64,000 nt of DNA, taken from positions 7,167-71,166 of the forward strand of contig CAZZFF010000014.1 in the NCBI GenBank assembly GCA_964653485.1. Direction: 5' to 3'. The notes beneath the pieces are model-generated. The model searched no databases. It had not been told where the DNA came from and saw nothing but the letters and a program-made list of their open reading frames with translations. This stretch comes from CAVQND01 sp964653485. Its GTDB lineage: Bacteria; Verrucomicrobiota; Verrucomicrobiia; Limisphaerales; UBA8199. The position numbers and the translations under genes were made by a program. Positions 52,001 to 60,197 of this stretch are shown piece by piece. Numbering within the stretch: the stretch's first letter is position 1; each line of letters opens with the position of its first letter.

Positions 52001-54879
52001 GCGCCGGCTTGACGGCCTGGTCGCTAAATTCCGCAAGCAGCGGCTCGCAGCCATTCGCTGGGCTGGTCCAGGGCTGGGACGGCAACTTTTACGGGACTGC
52101 TTATGCCGGGGGGGCCTACGGGAACGGCACGGTTTTCAAACTAGCTGCGGGTGGCAGCCTTACGGCCATTCACTCCTTCAACAACGAGGACGGCGCGTAT
52201 CCCTCGTCGAGTCTCTTACAAGTCAGCGATGGCAGCTTCTATGGCACGACCGGAGGCGGGGGAACCAACGGGGGGTGGGGCACAGTCTTCAAAACGACGC
52301 CTGGCGGCATGCTCACGTCTCTGTTCTCGTTCGCCAACACGAACGGGGCCTGGCCGATAAATGGGGGTTTGGCCCAGGATGTCAACGGCGCCCTTTACGG
52401 CACAACGTTCGAGGGTGGCGCCCACGATGCTGGGACTGTTTTCAAACTGGCTGCCGACGGCTCTTTCACCTCCCTTTACTCGTTCATGGGCGGTATCGAC
52501 GGCAGCAATTGCGCCGGCCAACTCCTCCTGGCAAGTGATGGGAACCTGTACGGCGCGACGGAGAACGGAGGCGCTTACGGCGTCGGCACCGTGTTCCGGA
52601 TCACTCCAGGGGGCACGCTGGCGACGCTGGTCCAATTTGACGGTTACCAGGGCGCCAATCCCGAATGCACCTTGGTTCAGGGTGCTGACGGCCGTTTGTA
52701 CGGCACCACCCAATACGGCGGCGCCAACGGACTAGGGGCGATCTTCAGGGTCAGCATCGACTCCCCTCTCCAAATCACCCAACAGCCGCAGCCGCGGCAG
52801 GCCTTCGCGGGCGACGCCGTTACGTTCAGTGTCGCGACCTCCGGCAGCCTGCCGGTTTCCTATCAGTGGCTGAAGAGCGGAGGCAACCTGTCTGACGGCG
52901 GCAACCTCTCCGGCTCCAGCTCGCGCGCCCTGACCCTTAGCGACATCAGCGCTGCCGATGTGGCATTGTATTCTGTGGTGGTCAGCAACGCGTACGGCGC
53001 GGTGACCAGCGCCGGGGCGATGCTTGAGGTGACTTCCTCGCCTCCGTACCTCATCTCAGGACCGGCGGCCCAAACCGTGCTGGCGGGCTGGACCGTCGCG
53101 TTCAGCGTGCGGGCGGCTGGGGACGCGTTGTCTTTCCAGTGGCAAGAGAACGGGACCAACCTGGTCGATGGAGGGAAGGTCTCAGGCTCGACCACACCGA
53201 CTCTGACTCTGGTCTCGGTAGCCGCCGGCAGCACCGGCACATATTCGGTTCTCATCAGCAACACTCTCGACGTCGTGTCCAGCCCCGGCGCCCTCCTGAC
53301 AGTGCTTCCAGTCAACGCACCTGGCACGACCTTGAGCTTCCCGGGCCGTTTGGGGGGCGGCACTGCGCCCTCCAACCCGTACGGAGGCTTGATTCAGGGA
53401 ACCGATGGAAATCTCTATGGCACGACTCTCAACGGGGGCGCCGGGCTCTACGGCACAGCGTTCAAGCTGTATCCCGGCGGCGAGGTTTTGAGCCTGCATG
53501 CCTTCACTAACGGCGTCGACGGGGCCACCCCTTTCGCCGGCCTGACCCAAGCGGGCGACGGGAATTTCTATGGCGCAAGCGTGCTGGGAATCGGTCCATC
53601 TCTCGGCGCGCTCTTCAGAATAACCCCGGGCCGCGTTTTCACTGTCCTACACAGTTTCGGCGGGGGAGACGAGGGGGGCACTCCCGTTGCCGCGCTGGCG
53701 CAGGGCAGCGACGGCAACCTCTATGGCACGGCTTCCAGCGGTGGGAGCAACGCCGCTGGCGTTATCTTCAGCCTGGGCACCAATGGCCTCTTCACGCCGC
53801 TCTGGTCCTTCGACTCGACCAACGGGAGTTGCCCGGCCGCCCGGCTTGCCCAAGGCCGCGATGGCAGGATATACGGCACGACCACGGCTGGCGGCGCCCA
53901 CGGGTTCGGCACTGTGTTCAGCCTGGGCACCAACCGGACCTTCAGCTCACTGGTCTCTTTCGACTACACCCGAGGGGCCTATCCCAGCAACGGCTTGGTC
54001 CAAGCCACCGACGGCGCGTTTTACGGGACGGCCTCCAGGGGCGGTACCAACGGCGGCTTCGGCACTATATTCCGCATGGCGTCCGATGGCACGCTGACCA
54101 CCCTCCATTCGTTCAATTACCAGGATGGCGCTTGTCCGGTCGGCGGGTTGGTGCAGGCCACCGATGGCAACCTCTACGGCACGACCTCGCAGGGCGGCAT
54201 CGGCGGCCAGGGAACCGTCTTCCAAATCACGACCGACGGGCTGCTCACCACTTTGCTCTGGTTTTATGGGACGAATGGCGCCAACTCGCAATCCTCTTTG
54301 ATTCAGGCGCAAGACGGCTCCTTGTATGGCACCGCCGAGTTCGGTGGGGCCGGGTACAGCGGAGCCCCAGGCAGTGGCGGCGGCCTTGTCTTTCGGCTCG
54401 CGCTCCCGATGTTCCTAGGCAACCCGCTCACTCAGGCAAGCGCGACCGCGACAGCCCCTTATTCGGCTTCGCTGGCCACCAACGCGCTCACGCCTGCCGG
54501 TGATTCGTTGACCTTCGCCAAGGTCAGCGGGCCGGGATGGCTTATCGTTGCTCCGAACGGCGTCCTCTCGGGCACTCCCGGTTTCACGGACGTGGGCACC
54601 AACCTCTTTGCCGTGAAACTGGCGGACACCAACGGTTGGTCCAGTACCGCGACTCTGCAGATTGCCGTGGTGCTCAACCCGGTTATCACTCTGGCCTTGT
54701 CGCAACAAGGCGCCAACGTTTTGCTAATTTGGAGCGGCCAACAGCCTCTTTACCAAGTGCAAGTGGCCGGCGGCTTGGCCAGTCCCGGTTGGCAAAACCT
54801 CGGCCCTCCCACGACCAACACCACATTGCTCGTGACGCCTTCCAACGGCGCCGCCTTCTTCCGCGTCCAAGGGCAGTAG
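49033..54879 (+). CDS. Giant secreted sedolisin (S53) protease fused to GloVer and Ig-like repeats
   Basis: 1948 aa from ATG 49033. Residues about 35-190 are a pro-kumamolisin activation domain (HRLSLAIGLPLRNTNALNKLL, YLTPEEFTERFGPT). Residues about 220-580 are the S53 catalytic domain with Glu293 and Asp297 (EASVDIEM), the oxyanion Asp371 (SGDGDS) and nucleophile Ser495 (WGTSFAGP); DLCTGWGSPTGSN is the calcium-site end. Then come a BACON-like and two Ig-like domains, seven GloVer repeats (about 890-1235), two more Ig-like domains, seven more GloVer repeats (about 1440-1800), a He_PIG-like domain and an FFRVQGQ terminus. It is probably an extracellular acid protease. Frames further upstream add 25 residues. 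Confidence 0.88.
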   Translation: MRIDMSYQRHAGRGSGGGITALAAAGMLLGVTSSTPALEREALRGHVPEAVALLGLRPVGRLPATHRLSLAIGLPLRNTNALNKLLRDIYDPASPQFRRYLTPEEFTERFGPTRPEYDAVRRFARSHGLDITATHPNRVVLDVAGEVSEIEKAFQVTLRTYEHPTEARQFYAPDVEPSVEAGLAVLDVSGLNDFSKPRPGLHGASAPMAARPGSGSGEGGSYMGKDFRNAYAPGVTLNGAGQMVGLLALEAFYAGDITTYETMAGLPNVPIQVILLDGFDGIPVTSDGNGIAEASVDIEMVISMAPGLSKVVVFDAGQNGNLNDILSAMAANPEVKQFSSSWIGFGKSGTSDHIFQQMAVQGQTFFEISGDGDSWANNVLLPTQFSGTSFWPADDPYVTSVGGTSLTMNGSGASYASESVWNDENDPTGWYGSGYVGSGGGISPTYPIPSWQQGVDMSANRGSATNRNFPDVAMVAEGFMVAANGSASTGWWGTSFAGPLWAGFTALVNEEATAKGQPPVGFLNPALYALGKGADYTNSLHDITVGNDATAVSGGLFPAVPGYDLCTGWGSPTGSNLIQSLAMPQALGITPGSELLFTGPAGGPLNPGALDYSLTNRTGSLDWSVGLDAPWLTVSPASGTLLGGGPAVAIAVTPNLLATNLASGSYAATLYFTNLNDQSVQGRQATLAIVTLPLILSQPTNQAVIEGMTATFSVGTAANALLSYQWQFDSGSGPTSLTTSSGISGSATGSLTIEDVSPGDVGGYSVIVSNAAGSVTSGIASLTIIAGQAPVIVSAPASQTLLPGATAVFTASATGDEPLSYFWQVDGTNLAEAGNIYGSATSTLTIRSATAANAGNYSVLITNSFGSVTSSAAALSFTGVTAAGVTLETLYSFTNDPIGCVPIGGLIQGGDGSFYGTASFGSTQGVGTVFQMDANGVVKRLDAFQNGNYPPYGSLPCAPLVQGTNGLLYGTAAFGGSTGDGTVFGMNTNGAGLTAWSLNSASSGSQPFAGLVQGWDGNFYGTAYAGGAYGNGTVFKLAAGGSLTAIHSFNNEDGAYPSSSLLQVSDGSFYGTTGGGGTNGGWGTVFKTTPGGMLTSLFSFANTNGAWPINGGLAQDVNGALYGTTFEGGAHDAGTVFKLAADGSFTSLYSFMGGIDGSNCAGQLLLASDGNLYGATENGGAYGVGTVFRITPGGTLATLVQFDGYQGANPECTLVQGADGRLYGTTQYGGANGLGAIFRVSIDSPLQITQQPQPRQAFAGDAVTFSVATSGSLPVSYQWLKSGGNLSDGGNLSGSSSRALTLSDISAADVALYSVVVSNAYGAVTSAGAMLEVTSSPPYLISGPAAQTVLAGWTVAFSVRAAGDALSFQWQENGTNLVDGGKVSGSTTPTLTLVSVAAGSTGTYSVLISNTLDVVSSPGALLTVLPVNAPGTTLSFPGRLGGGTAPSNPYGGLIQGTDGNLYGTTLNGGAGLYGTAFKLYPGGEVLSLHAFTNGVDGATPFAGLTQAGDGNFYGASVLGIGPSLGALFRITPGRVFTVLHSFGGGDEGGTPVAALAQGSDGNLYGTASSGGSNAAGVIFSLGTNGLFTPLWSFDSTNGSCPAARLAQGRDGRIYGTTTAGGAHGFGTVFSLGTNRTFSSLVSFDYTRGAYPSNGLVQATDGAFYGTASRGGTNGGFGTIFRMASDGTLTTLHSFNYQDGACPVGGLVQATDGNLYGTTSQGGIGGQGTVFQITTDGLLTTLLWFYGTNGANSQSSLIQAQDGSLYGTAEFGGAGYSGAPGSGGGLVFRLALPMFLGNPLTQASATATAPYSASLATNALTPAGDSLTFAKVSGPGWLIVAPNGVLSGTPGFTDVGTNLFAVKLADTNGWSSTATLQIAVVLNPVITLALSQQGANVLLIWSGQQPLYQVQVAGGLASPGWQNLGPPTTNTTLLVTPSNGAAFFRVQGQ

Positions 54880-54968
54880 GAGTGAAATGCGCCTCGTTGG
54901 CTCAGTGCTGGGCGGCAAAACCACGGCGGCATCCTGCCAGGCATATTCATTGCCGCCGCCCGGCGCCG

Positions 54969-55751
54969 CTACAGCGCCTTTCGGCGGAACACCTTGTAAA
55001 CTTCCGCCTGGTCGACCGGCTTGACGACGAGTTCATCGATGTTGACGTGGGGTGGGCGGCTGGCCACCCAGACCATGATGTCGGCGATGTCCTGTGCCCG
55101 GAGCGGATTGGTTCCTTCGTACACTTTCTTGGCGCGGAGGGCGTCTCCTTTGAAGCGGACGAGCGAGAACTCGGTCTCCGCCAGGCCGGGGTCAATGGTG
55201 CCGACGCGGATACCGGTTCCGTTCAGTTCGAGCCGCAGGGCGCGGGTGATCTGGAGTTCGCCGGCTTTGGCGGCGCAATAGGCAGCGCCGCCTTCGTAAG
55301 CGGTGCGGCCGGCCACGGAGCCGACATTGAGAATGGTGCTGCCGGGGTTGGCGAGCATGAACGGCAAGGCGGCGCGCGTTACCCGCAGGACGCCGAGCAC
55401 GTTGGACTGGAGCATTGCCTCCCAGTCCGCATCTTTGCCCTCGGCCACCTTTTCCAACCCGTGCGCGCCGCCCGCGTTGTTGATGAGGACATCCAGGCGC
55501 GCGGTCCTGGTCTTCACCCATTTGAAAAAGGTCTCCACGCTCGACGTGTCGCCGACATCCAGCGGATGGGCATGGGCTTCGGGGGCACCGGCGTTGCGGG
55601 CCTCCCTGGCCACCTGCTCGATGAGGGCGGCCCGCCGCGCCCCGAGCAAGAGCCGCGCCCCCTCCGCCGCAAATGCCAGCGCCGCCGCGGCCCCAAAGCC
55701 GCTTGAGGCTCCTGTAATCAACACCCACTTGTCCTTAAGATCCGATTTCAT
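54969..55751 (-). CDS. Short-chain dehydrogenase/reductase (YdfG-like)
   Basis: 260 aa from ATG 55751. VLITGASSGFGAAAALAFAAEGARLLLGARR has the TGxxxGxG cofactor motif and an Arg pattern favouring NADPH; LINNAGGAHG, VGSVAGRTAYEGGAAYCAAKAG holds Ser, Tyr and Lys of the catalytic triad; IDPGLAETEFSLVRF and HVNIDELVVKPVDQAEVYKVFR fit 3-hydroxy acid/serine dehydrogenases such as YdfG. Cytoplasmic. The frame is open to 56042 but crosses the inverted-repeat element, so it was trimmed. Confidence 0.92.
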   Translation of the reverse strand: MKSDLKDKWVLITGASSGFGAAAALAFAAEGARLLLGARRAALIEQVAREARNAGAPEAHAHPLDVGDTSSVETFFKWVKTRTARLDVLINNAGGAHGLEKVAEGKDADWEAMLQSNVLGVLRVTRAALPFMLANPGSTILNVGSVAGRTAYEGGAAYCAAKAGELQITRALRLELNGTGIRVGTIDPGLAETEFSLVRFKGDALRAKKVYEGTNPLRAQDIADIMVWVASRPPHVNIDELVVKPVDQAEVYKVFRRKAL

Positions 55752-56101
55752 AGAGCGCCAATAGTGGCCAAGCAACCAAACCGAGTCAACTCCGTGAGTC
55801 AACGCGTGGGGCTCCAGGGCCATTGACAAAGTCCGTCGGAAGGTCCCGGGCAGGCCGTTTGGGGAGTGCGGTGGCAAGCGGAGCGCGACACCGCTTTGGT
55901 TCGGGCAGCGTCTGGCGTGTTGGATGTCCCGCGCGGCCGAAAGCGCCGTCGCCGCTTTGCTCTGCCGGCGCACTCCAAAATGCCACTTTGTCCACCGCCC
56001 TGATTGGGGTTCGGGGTGGGTCGTGAACCGAGAGAGGGGCAACCGCCGATGAATTCGATTCAGGCATTGTGGGCGGGTCCGGTTTATGCTAATGTTCGGG
56101 C
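55752..56101. other. Intergenic region with REP/MITE-like element
   Basis: 350 bp between the SDR (-) and the 43-aa gene (+), dominated by the inverted repeat at 55863-55976. Frames crossing it are artefacts. Confidence 0.6.
55863..55976. repeat. 114-bp imperfect inverted repeat (REP/MITE-like)
   Basis: The left arm starts GGAGTGCGGTGGCAAGCGGA and runs to ACCGCTTT (about 55863-55898); the right arm runs from AAAGCGCCGTCGCC to GGCGCACTCC (about 55940-55976) and is its imperfect reverse complement. The outer ends GGAGTGCG/CGCACTCC are exact. About 40 bases separate the arms. No transposase is present. Confidence 0.75.
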
Positions 56102-56233
56102 GTGAACCGATTGACCAAACAGGAACAGATGGTCTTATGTGTGATTCTGGGCCTGCTCTTGACCGGATGGGCTGTCAAAGCGTACCGCAGCGGGCACCCC
56201 ACGGTACAGACGGTCAAACAAGCAATGCCTTGA
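56102..56233 (+). CDS. Conserved 43-aa single-pass membrane protein
   Basis: 43 aa from GTG 56102: a hydrophilic start (VNRLTKQEQM), one helix (VLCVILGLLLTGWAVKAY) and a short basic/polar end. It begins with no clear Shine-Dalgarno and ends one base before the Minf_1886-type gene, so the two are likely co-translated. Short proteins of the LTKQEQxVLC type precede this gene in other Verrucomicrobia as far as I recall. Function unknown; its length hides it from standard ORF cut-offs. Confidence 0.65.
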   Translation: MNRLTKQEQMVLCVILGLLLTGWAVKAYRSGHPTVQTVKQAMP

Positions 56234-56234
56234 T

Positions 56235-56666
56235 ATGCACGAAGTCAGCTTCGACGAAGCGCTCGGATTAATCCGGGCCAAAGACGCGCGCTATGCGTGC
56301 GACGCCTACCAATTTGTTCGCGAGGCGCTGGACCACACTCAGAAGACGATCGGCCGGGAGAACCGGGGCCGCATCCGCCATGTTAGCGGCCAGGAGCTGC
56401 TTGAGGGCATCCGGGACTATGCGCTGACGCAATTTGGTCCCATGGCGATGGATGTCTTTGAGGAATGGGGCATTCATGGGTGTCACGACTTCGGGGAGAT
56501 TGTGTTCAACATGGTCGAGATTGGCCTGCTGGCGAAGACCGACAAGGACAACCGGAGCGATTTCGACGGGGGCTACGACTTCTATGATGCCTTCCGCCGG
56601 CCATTCTTGCCGCCCAGCCGGCAAGCCAAACCCGTTGCCGCGCCCGCGTCCTCAAGTGGAAATTGA
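56235..56666 (+). CDS. Minf_1886-family (Verrucomicrobia/Planctomycetes-restricted) protein
   Basis: 143 aa. YACDAYQFVREALDHTQKTIG, RHVSGQELLEGIRDYALTQFGPMAMDVFEEWGI and CHDFGEIVFNMVEIGLLAKTDKDNRSDFDGGYDF are characteristic of the small PVC-restricted family named after Methylacidiphilum Minf_1886. No signal peptide; cytoplasmic. Biochemical role unknown. It follows the 43-aa membrane protein with one base between them and ends 8 bp before the M16 start, so these three probably form an operon. Confidence 0.85.
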   Translation: MHEVSFDEALGLIRAKDARYACDAYQFVREALDHTQKTIGRENRGRIRHVSGQELLEGIRDYALTQFGPMAMDVFEEWGIHGCHDFGEIVFNMVEIGLLAKTDKDNRSDFDGGYDFYDAFRRPFLPPSRQAKPVAAPASSSGN

Positions 56667-56674
56667 TTCCCCTC

Positions 56675-59245
56675 ATGTCCCGTCGCTCAGCCTCTCCCCC
56701 GGATCGGACGCCGCAAATTCCGGCCATGCCTGCCGGCGTCAAGCTCACCCTCTTGGACAACGGCCTGGCGATTGTGGTTCGCGAGGATCACAGCGCGCCC
56801 GTGGTTTCGGCGCAGGGCTGGTGCATGGCCGGCAGCGCGCATGAGGGCAAATGGCTGGGGGCCGGGTTGTCTCACGTGCTGGAGCACATGCTCTTCAAGG
56901 GCACCACGACGCGCCCCGGCAGCCGCATAGACCAGGAGGTGCAGGAGGCGGGCGGGTACATGAACGCGTTTACGTCGTTGGATCGCACGGTGTATCACAT
57001 CGATGTGCCCAACACGGGGGCCAAGGTGGCCCTGGACATCCTCTGCGACATCATGCAGAACGCGACTCTCCCGGCCGAGGAGCTGGAAAAGGAGAAGCAA
57101 GTCATTTTGCGGGAGATGGACATGAACGTGGACGACCCCGGGCGGCGAGCCACGCGGCGGCTCTTCGAGACGGCCTACACGCGAAGCCCATATCGCTTTG
57201 CCATTATCGGCTACCCGGACATCTTCAACGAATTGAAGCCCGAGGACGTTTTGGCCTACTACCGCGAGAAGTACGCCCCGAACAACGTGTTTTATGTTGT
57301 CGCAGGCGACGTGCGGAACGAGGAAGTGGTGGCGCAGATACGCGCGGCATACGCGGGGGCCAAGGCGCGGGCGCTGCCTCCGGTGTTGCTCCTGGAAGAG
57401 CCGAGACAGACGGCCCCGCGGGAGATCATCGAGGAGGCTCCCGTCCAACTGGGCTATCTGCATTTCGCCTGGCATGTGCCTGAGCTGCGGCATCCGGACG
57501 TGCCCGTGCTGGACGTGCTGGCGGCCCTGTTGGGCAACGGGCGCAGCTCGCGGCTCTACCAGGAGGTGCGGGAAAAGAAGGGGCTGGTGACCTCGGTGGA
57601 TGCCTGGACCTATAGCCCCGGCAACGCGGGTCTTTTCGGTCTGAGCGCCACGGCGGAAGCCGCGCAGTTCCAACCCGCGTGCGAGGCGATGCTCGAGGAG
57701 GTCGAGAAGATGAAGGCGGCCCCGGTGGCGCCTCATGAGCTAAACAAGGCCGTCAAGCAGTTCACCGCGGCCACTCTGGCCACGCGCAAGACCATGCAGG
57801 GGCAGGCGCAGGACTTAGGCTCGAACTGGCTTGCGGCCAACGATTTGAATTTCTCGGAGCGATACCTCGCCGCCGTGAGGGACGTGACCGCGGCCAGCCT
57901 GCAGCGGGTCGCGCGCACGTGGCTTACGGCCGAGAACCGCACCCTTTACGCGCTGCTGCCGGCCGGGACAGCGCCGAAACCCGTGCTTGACGCGGAGGTG
58001 TCGGAAGAGCACCCGATACGGAGGTTTGAGCTCCCCAACGGCCTGCGCCTGCTGCTCAAAGAGGACCATCGCCTGCCTTTTGTCGAGTTTCGGGCCGTAT
58101 TCAAGGGTGGAGTGCTGGCCGAAACACCCGGGAACAACGGGCTGACTCAACTGACCGGCAAGATGCTCCTCAAGGGCGCGGGCGCCCGGTCCGCGGAGCA
58201 GATCGCCCTGGACATCGAATCGGTCGGCGGCAGCCTCGACAGCTACGGGGGCAACAACAGCTTTGGCGTGAACGCGGAGGTCCTCTCGAGCGACACGGCG
58301 CTCGGGCTGGACCTGGTGGCGGACGTGCTGCTCGACCCTTCGTTCCCGGCAGGGGCGCTTGAGCGGGAGCGAGAGGTCCAGTTGGCCGGCATCCGGGCGC
58401 AGAGAGACCATCTCCTGGCCAGCGCCGCCAAGGCGATGCGCCGGGCGCTGTTTGGAGAGACCGGCTACGGCCTGGACGTGATGGGGTCCGAGGCCAGCGT
58501 CCAAAGCCTCGCCGCCACGGACCTCAAGGCATTCCATCAGAAGTTCGCCAGGCCCAACAACGCCGTGCTCGCTATCTCCGGGGACATCCATCCCGAAACG
58601 GTTCATGCCGCGGTCCAAAAGGCATTCCGCAATTGGGAAGCGGGGTCTGACGCCGCCTTGCCCGCACTCCGCAACGGGACGCCGCCCGCGGAGGGTCCAC
58701 GGCGTGTGGATGAAATCCGCGACAAGAAGCAAGCAGTCGTAGTGATCGGCTTTCGAGGCGCGAGCCTGCATGACCCGGACCGGTATGCGCTGGAACTGCT
58801 GCAGGAGGCATGCAGCGACCTGGGTTCCCGCCTCTTCCTGCGCGTGCGCGAAAAACTGGGTCTGGCCTATTATGTCGGGGCACAGAACTTCATCGGACTG
58901 GAACCCGGTTATTTCGCCTTTTACGCCGGCACCACGCCCGAAAAGGCCGGCTTGGTGGAGAAGGAGATGCTCGCCGAGGCCGAATCGCTCCGGGTGGAGG
59001 GTCTCGCGAAAGAGGAACTCGAACGGGCGAAGGCCAAGATCATCGGCCAACGCAAGATCGCCCGCCAGGACGTAGGGAGCCTCGCCATGACCGCCGCTCT
59101 GGACGAGCTTTACGGATTGGGCTATGCCCACTCCGATGGGGAAGACGCCCTCTTCCAGGCGGTGACGCTCGACCAGGTCAAAGCCGTTGCGCAAAAGTAC
59201 CTGAAGCCCGAGACTCCGGTCATTGCGGTGGTCAAGCCGGGGTAA
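56675..59245 (+). CDS. M16-family zinc peptidase, two-lobed
   Basis: 856 aa from ATG 56675. The N-terminal lobe has the inverted zinc motif HVLEH (67-71) and the third ligand Glu147 (EKEKQVILREM), so it is catalytic; GYPDIFNELKPEDVLAYYREKYAPNN is typical. The C-terminal lobe from about residue 450 repeats the fold (RFELPNGLRLLLKEDH, NGLTQLTGKMLLKGAG) but lacks the zinc motif; RLFLRVREKLGLAYYVGA is the conserved substrate-binding R/Y motif. The single-chain arrangement resembles pitrilysin-like or PqqL-like members. There is no evident signal peptide, so it is likely cytoplasmic. It overlaps or abuts the preceding gene. Confidence 0.93.
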   Translation: MSRRSASPPDRTPQIPAMPAGVKLTLLDNGLAIVVREDHSAPVVSAQGWCMAGSAHEGKWLGAGLSHVLEHMLFKGTTTRPGSRIDQEVQEAGGYMNAFTSLDRTVYHIDVPNTGAKVALDILCDIMQNATLPAEELEKEKQVILREMDMNVDDPGRRATRRLFETAYTRSPYRFAIIGYPDIFNELKPEDVLAYYREKYAPNNVFYVVAGDVRNEEVVAQIRAAYAGAKARALPPVLLLEEPRQTAPREIIEEAPVQLGYLHFAWHVPELRHPDVPVLDVLAALLGNGRSSRLYQEVREKKGLVTSVDAWTYSPGNAGLFGLSATAEAAQFQPACEAMLEEVEKMKAAPVAPHELNKAVKQFTAATLATRKTMQGQAQDLGSNWLAANDLNFSERYLAAVRDVTAASLQRVARTWLTAENRTLYALLPAGTAPKPVLDAEVSEEHPIRRFELPNGLRLLLKEDHRLPFVEFRAVFKGGVLAETPGNNGLTQLTGKMLLKGAGARSAEQIALDIESVGGSLDSYGGNNSFGVNAEVLSSDTALGLDLVADVLLDPSFPAGALEREREVQLAGIRAQRDHLLASAAKAMRRALFGETGYGLDVMGSEASVQSLAATDLKAFHQKFARPNNAVLAISGDIHPETVHAAVQKAFRNWEAGSDAALPALRNGTPPAEGPRRVDEIRDKKQAVVVIGFRGASLHDPDRYALELLQEACSDLGSRLFLRVREKLGLAYYVGAQNFIGLEPGYFAFYAGTTPEKAGLVEKEMLAEAESLRVEGLAKEELERAKAKIIGQRKIARQDVGSLAMTAALDELYGLGYAHSDGEDALFQAVTLDQVKAVAQKYLKPETPVIAVVKPG

Positions 59246-59253
59246 GCCGCCCC

Positions 59254-60150
59254 TTAATCCCGGAGCAACTCGGCGGCGGCGGCATTTGCGGCGACCTGGG
59301 CGGGGTCTTTGCAGCCGGGGATGGCGGCTGAGACGGCCGGGTTTTTCAGGCACCATGCCAATGCCCACTGGGCCATGGGCACACCGGGAGGCACTTCGGC
59401 CTGGCTCAGGCGCTGGGCCTCGGCCAGGTCGTTCCGGAGTCTGCCCGCGTCGAAAGTCGCGCGCACGTCGCTGGGCCGGAATGTGGCGCCCGGACGGTAT
59501 TTGCCGGTCAGCAACCCGCTGGCCAGCGGGACGCGCGCGAGGATGCCAAGATGGTCACGCTGGGCGTGCGGGAAGTAGATTTGCTCGGGCCGGCGGTCCA
59601 AGCGGTTATAGACGACTTGCAGGACTTCCGCTCCGACGCCCAGGGCTTGGCGGGCCTGGAGTTCGCTGCCCTTGCCCGGAATCGAAACACCGAGGTGACG
59701 CGTCTTGCCGGCGTCCTTCTGTTGGGCGAGCATCGCCCAGAGTTCTTCGTTTTCGAAAGCGTCGTCACGGCCCGAATGGAACTGGTAGAGATCGATGGCT
59801 TCGATGCGGAGGGACCGCAAGGAGGCCTCGAGTTGGTCGCGCACTCCGGGGACGGAGAAATCGTCGGCGCGGTCCATGAATTTGCGGAAATGATGGCCGA
59901 ACTTTGTGGCCACCACCCAGCGGGACCGGTCGTGGCGGGAGAGGTAATCCCCGATGAGCCGCTCGGAGAGATGATCGCCATAGCACTCGGCAGTATCGAT
60001 GAGGTTGACGCCCAGTTCCGCGGCCTTGTCGAGGATGGCATCGACGTCGCCTTGTGAATAGGACCGGCCCCACTCGCCGCCGAACTGCCAGGTTCCGACG
60101 CCAATGACGGACACCTTCAACCCGGTGTTCCCAAGTTCTCGATAACGCAT
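59254..60150 (-). CDS. Aldo/keto reductase
   Basis: 298 aa. The TIM-barrel signature is clear: LGNTGLKVSVIGVGTWQFGG, LIDTAECYGDHLSERLIG (catalytic Asp and Tyr), VVATKFG (Lys), DLYQFHSG (His), and the NADPH-binding C-terminus AWCLKNPAVSAAIPGCKDPAQVAANAAA. It reduces aldehydes or ketones with NADPH in the cytoplasm; substrate not known. It is convergent with the M16 gene (8-bp gap) and separated from the MauE-like gene by 47 bp. Confidence 0.93.
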   Translation of the reverse strand: MRYRELGNTGLKVSVIGVGTWQFGGEWGRSYSQGDVDAILDKAAELGVNLIDTAECYGDHLSERLIGDYLSRHDRSRWVVATKFGHHFRKFMDRADDFSVPGVRDQLEASLRSLRIEAIDLYQFHSGRDDAFENEELWAMLAQQKDAGKTRHLGVSIPGKGSELQARQALGVGAEVLQVVYNRLDRRPEQIYFPHAQRDHLGILARVPLASGLLTGKYRPGATFRPSDVRATFDAGRLRNDLAEAQRLSQAEVPPGVPMAQWALAWCLKNPAVSAAIPGCKDPAQVAANAAAAELLRD

Positions 60151-60197
60151 GAGGTCAATCTACCCAATGAGGGCAGGCTTTGAAACCGGAAACGGAG

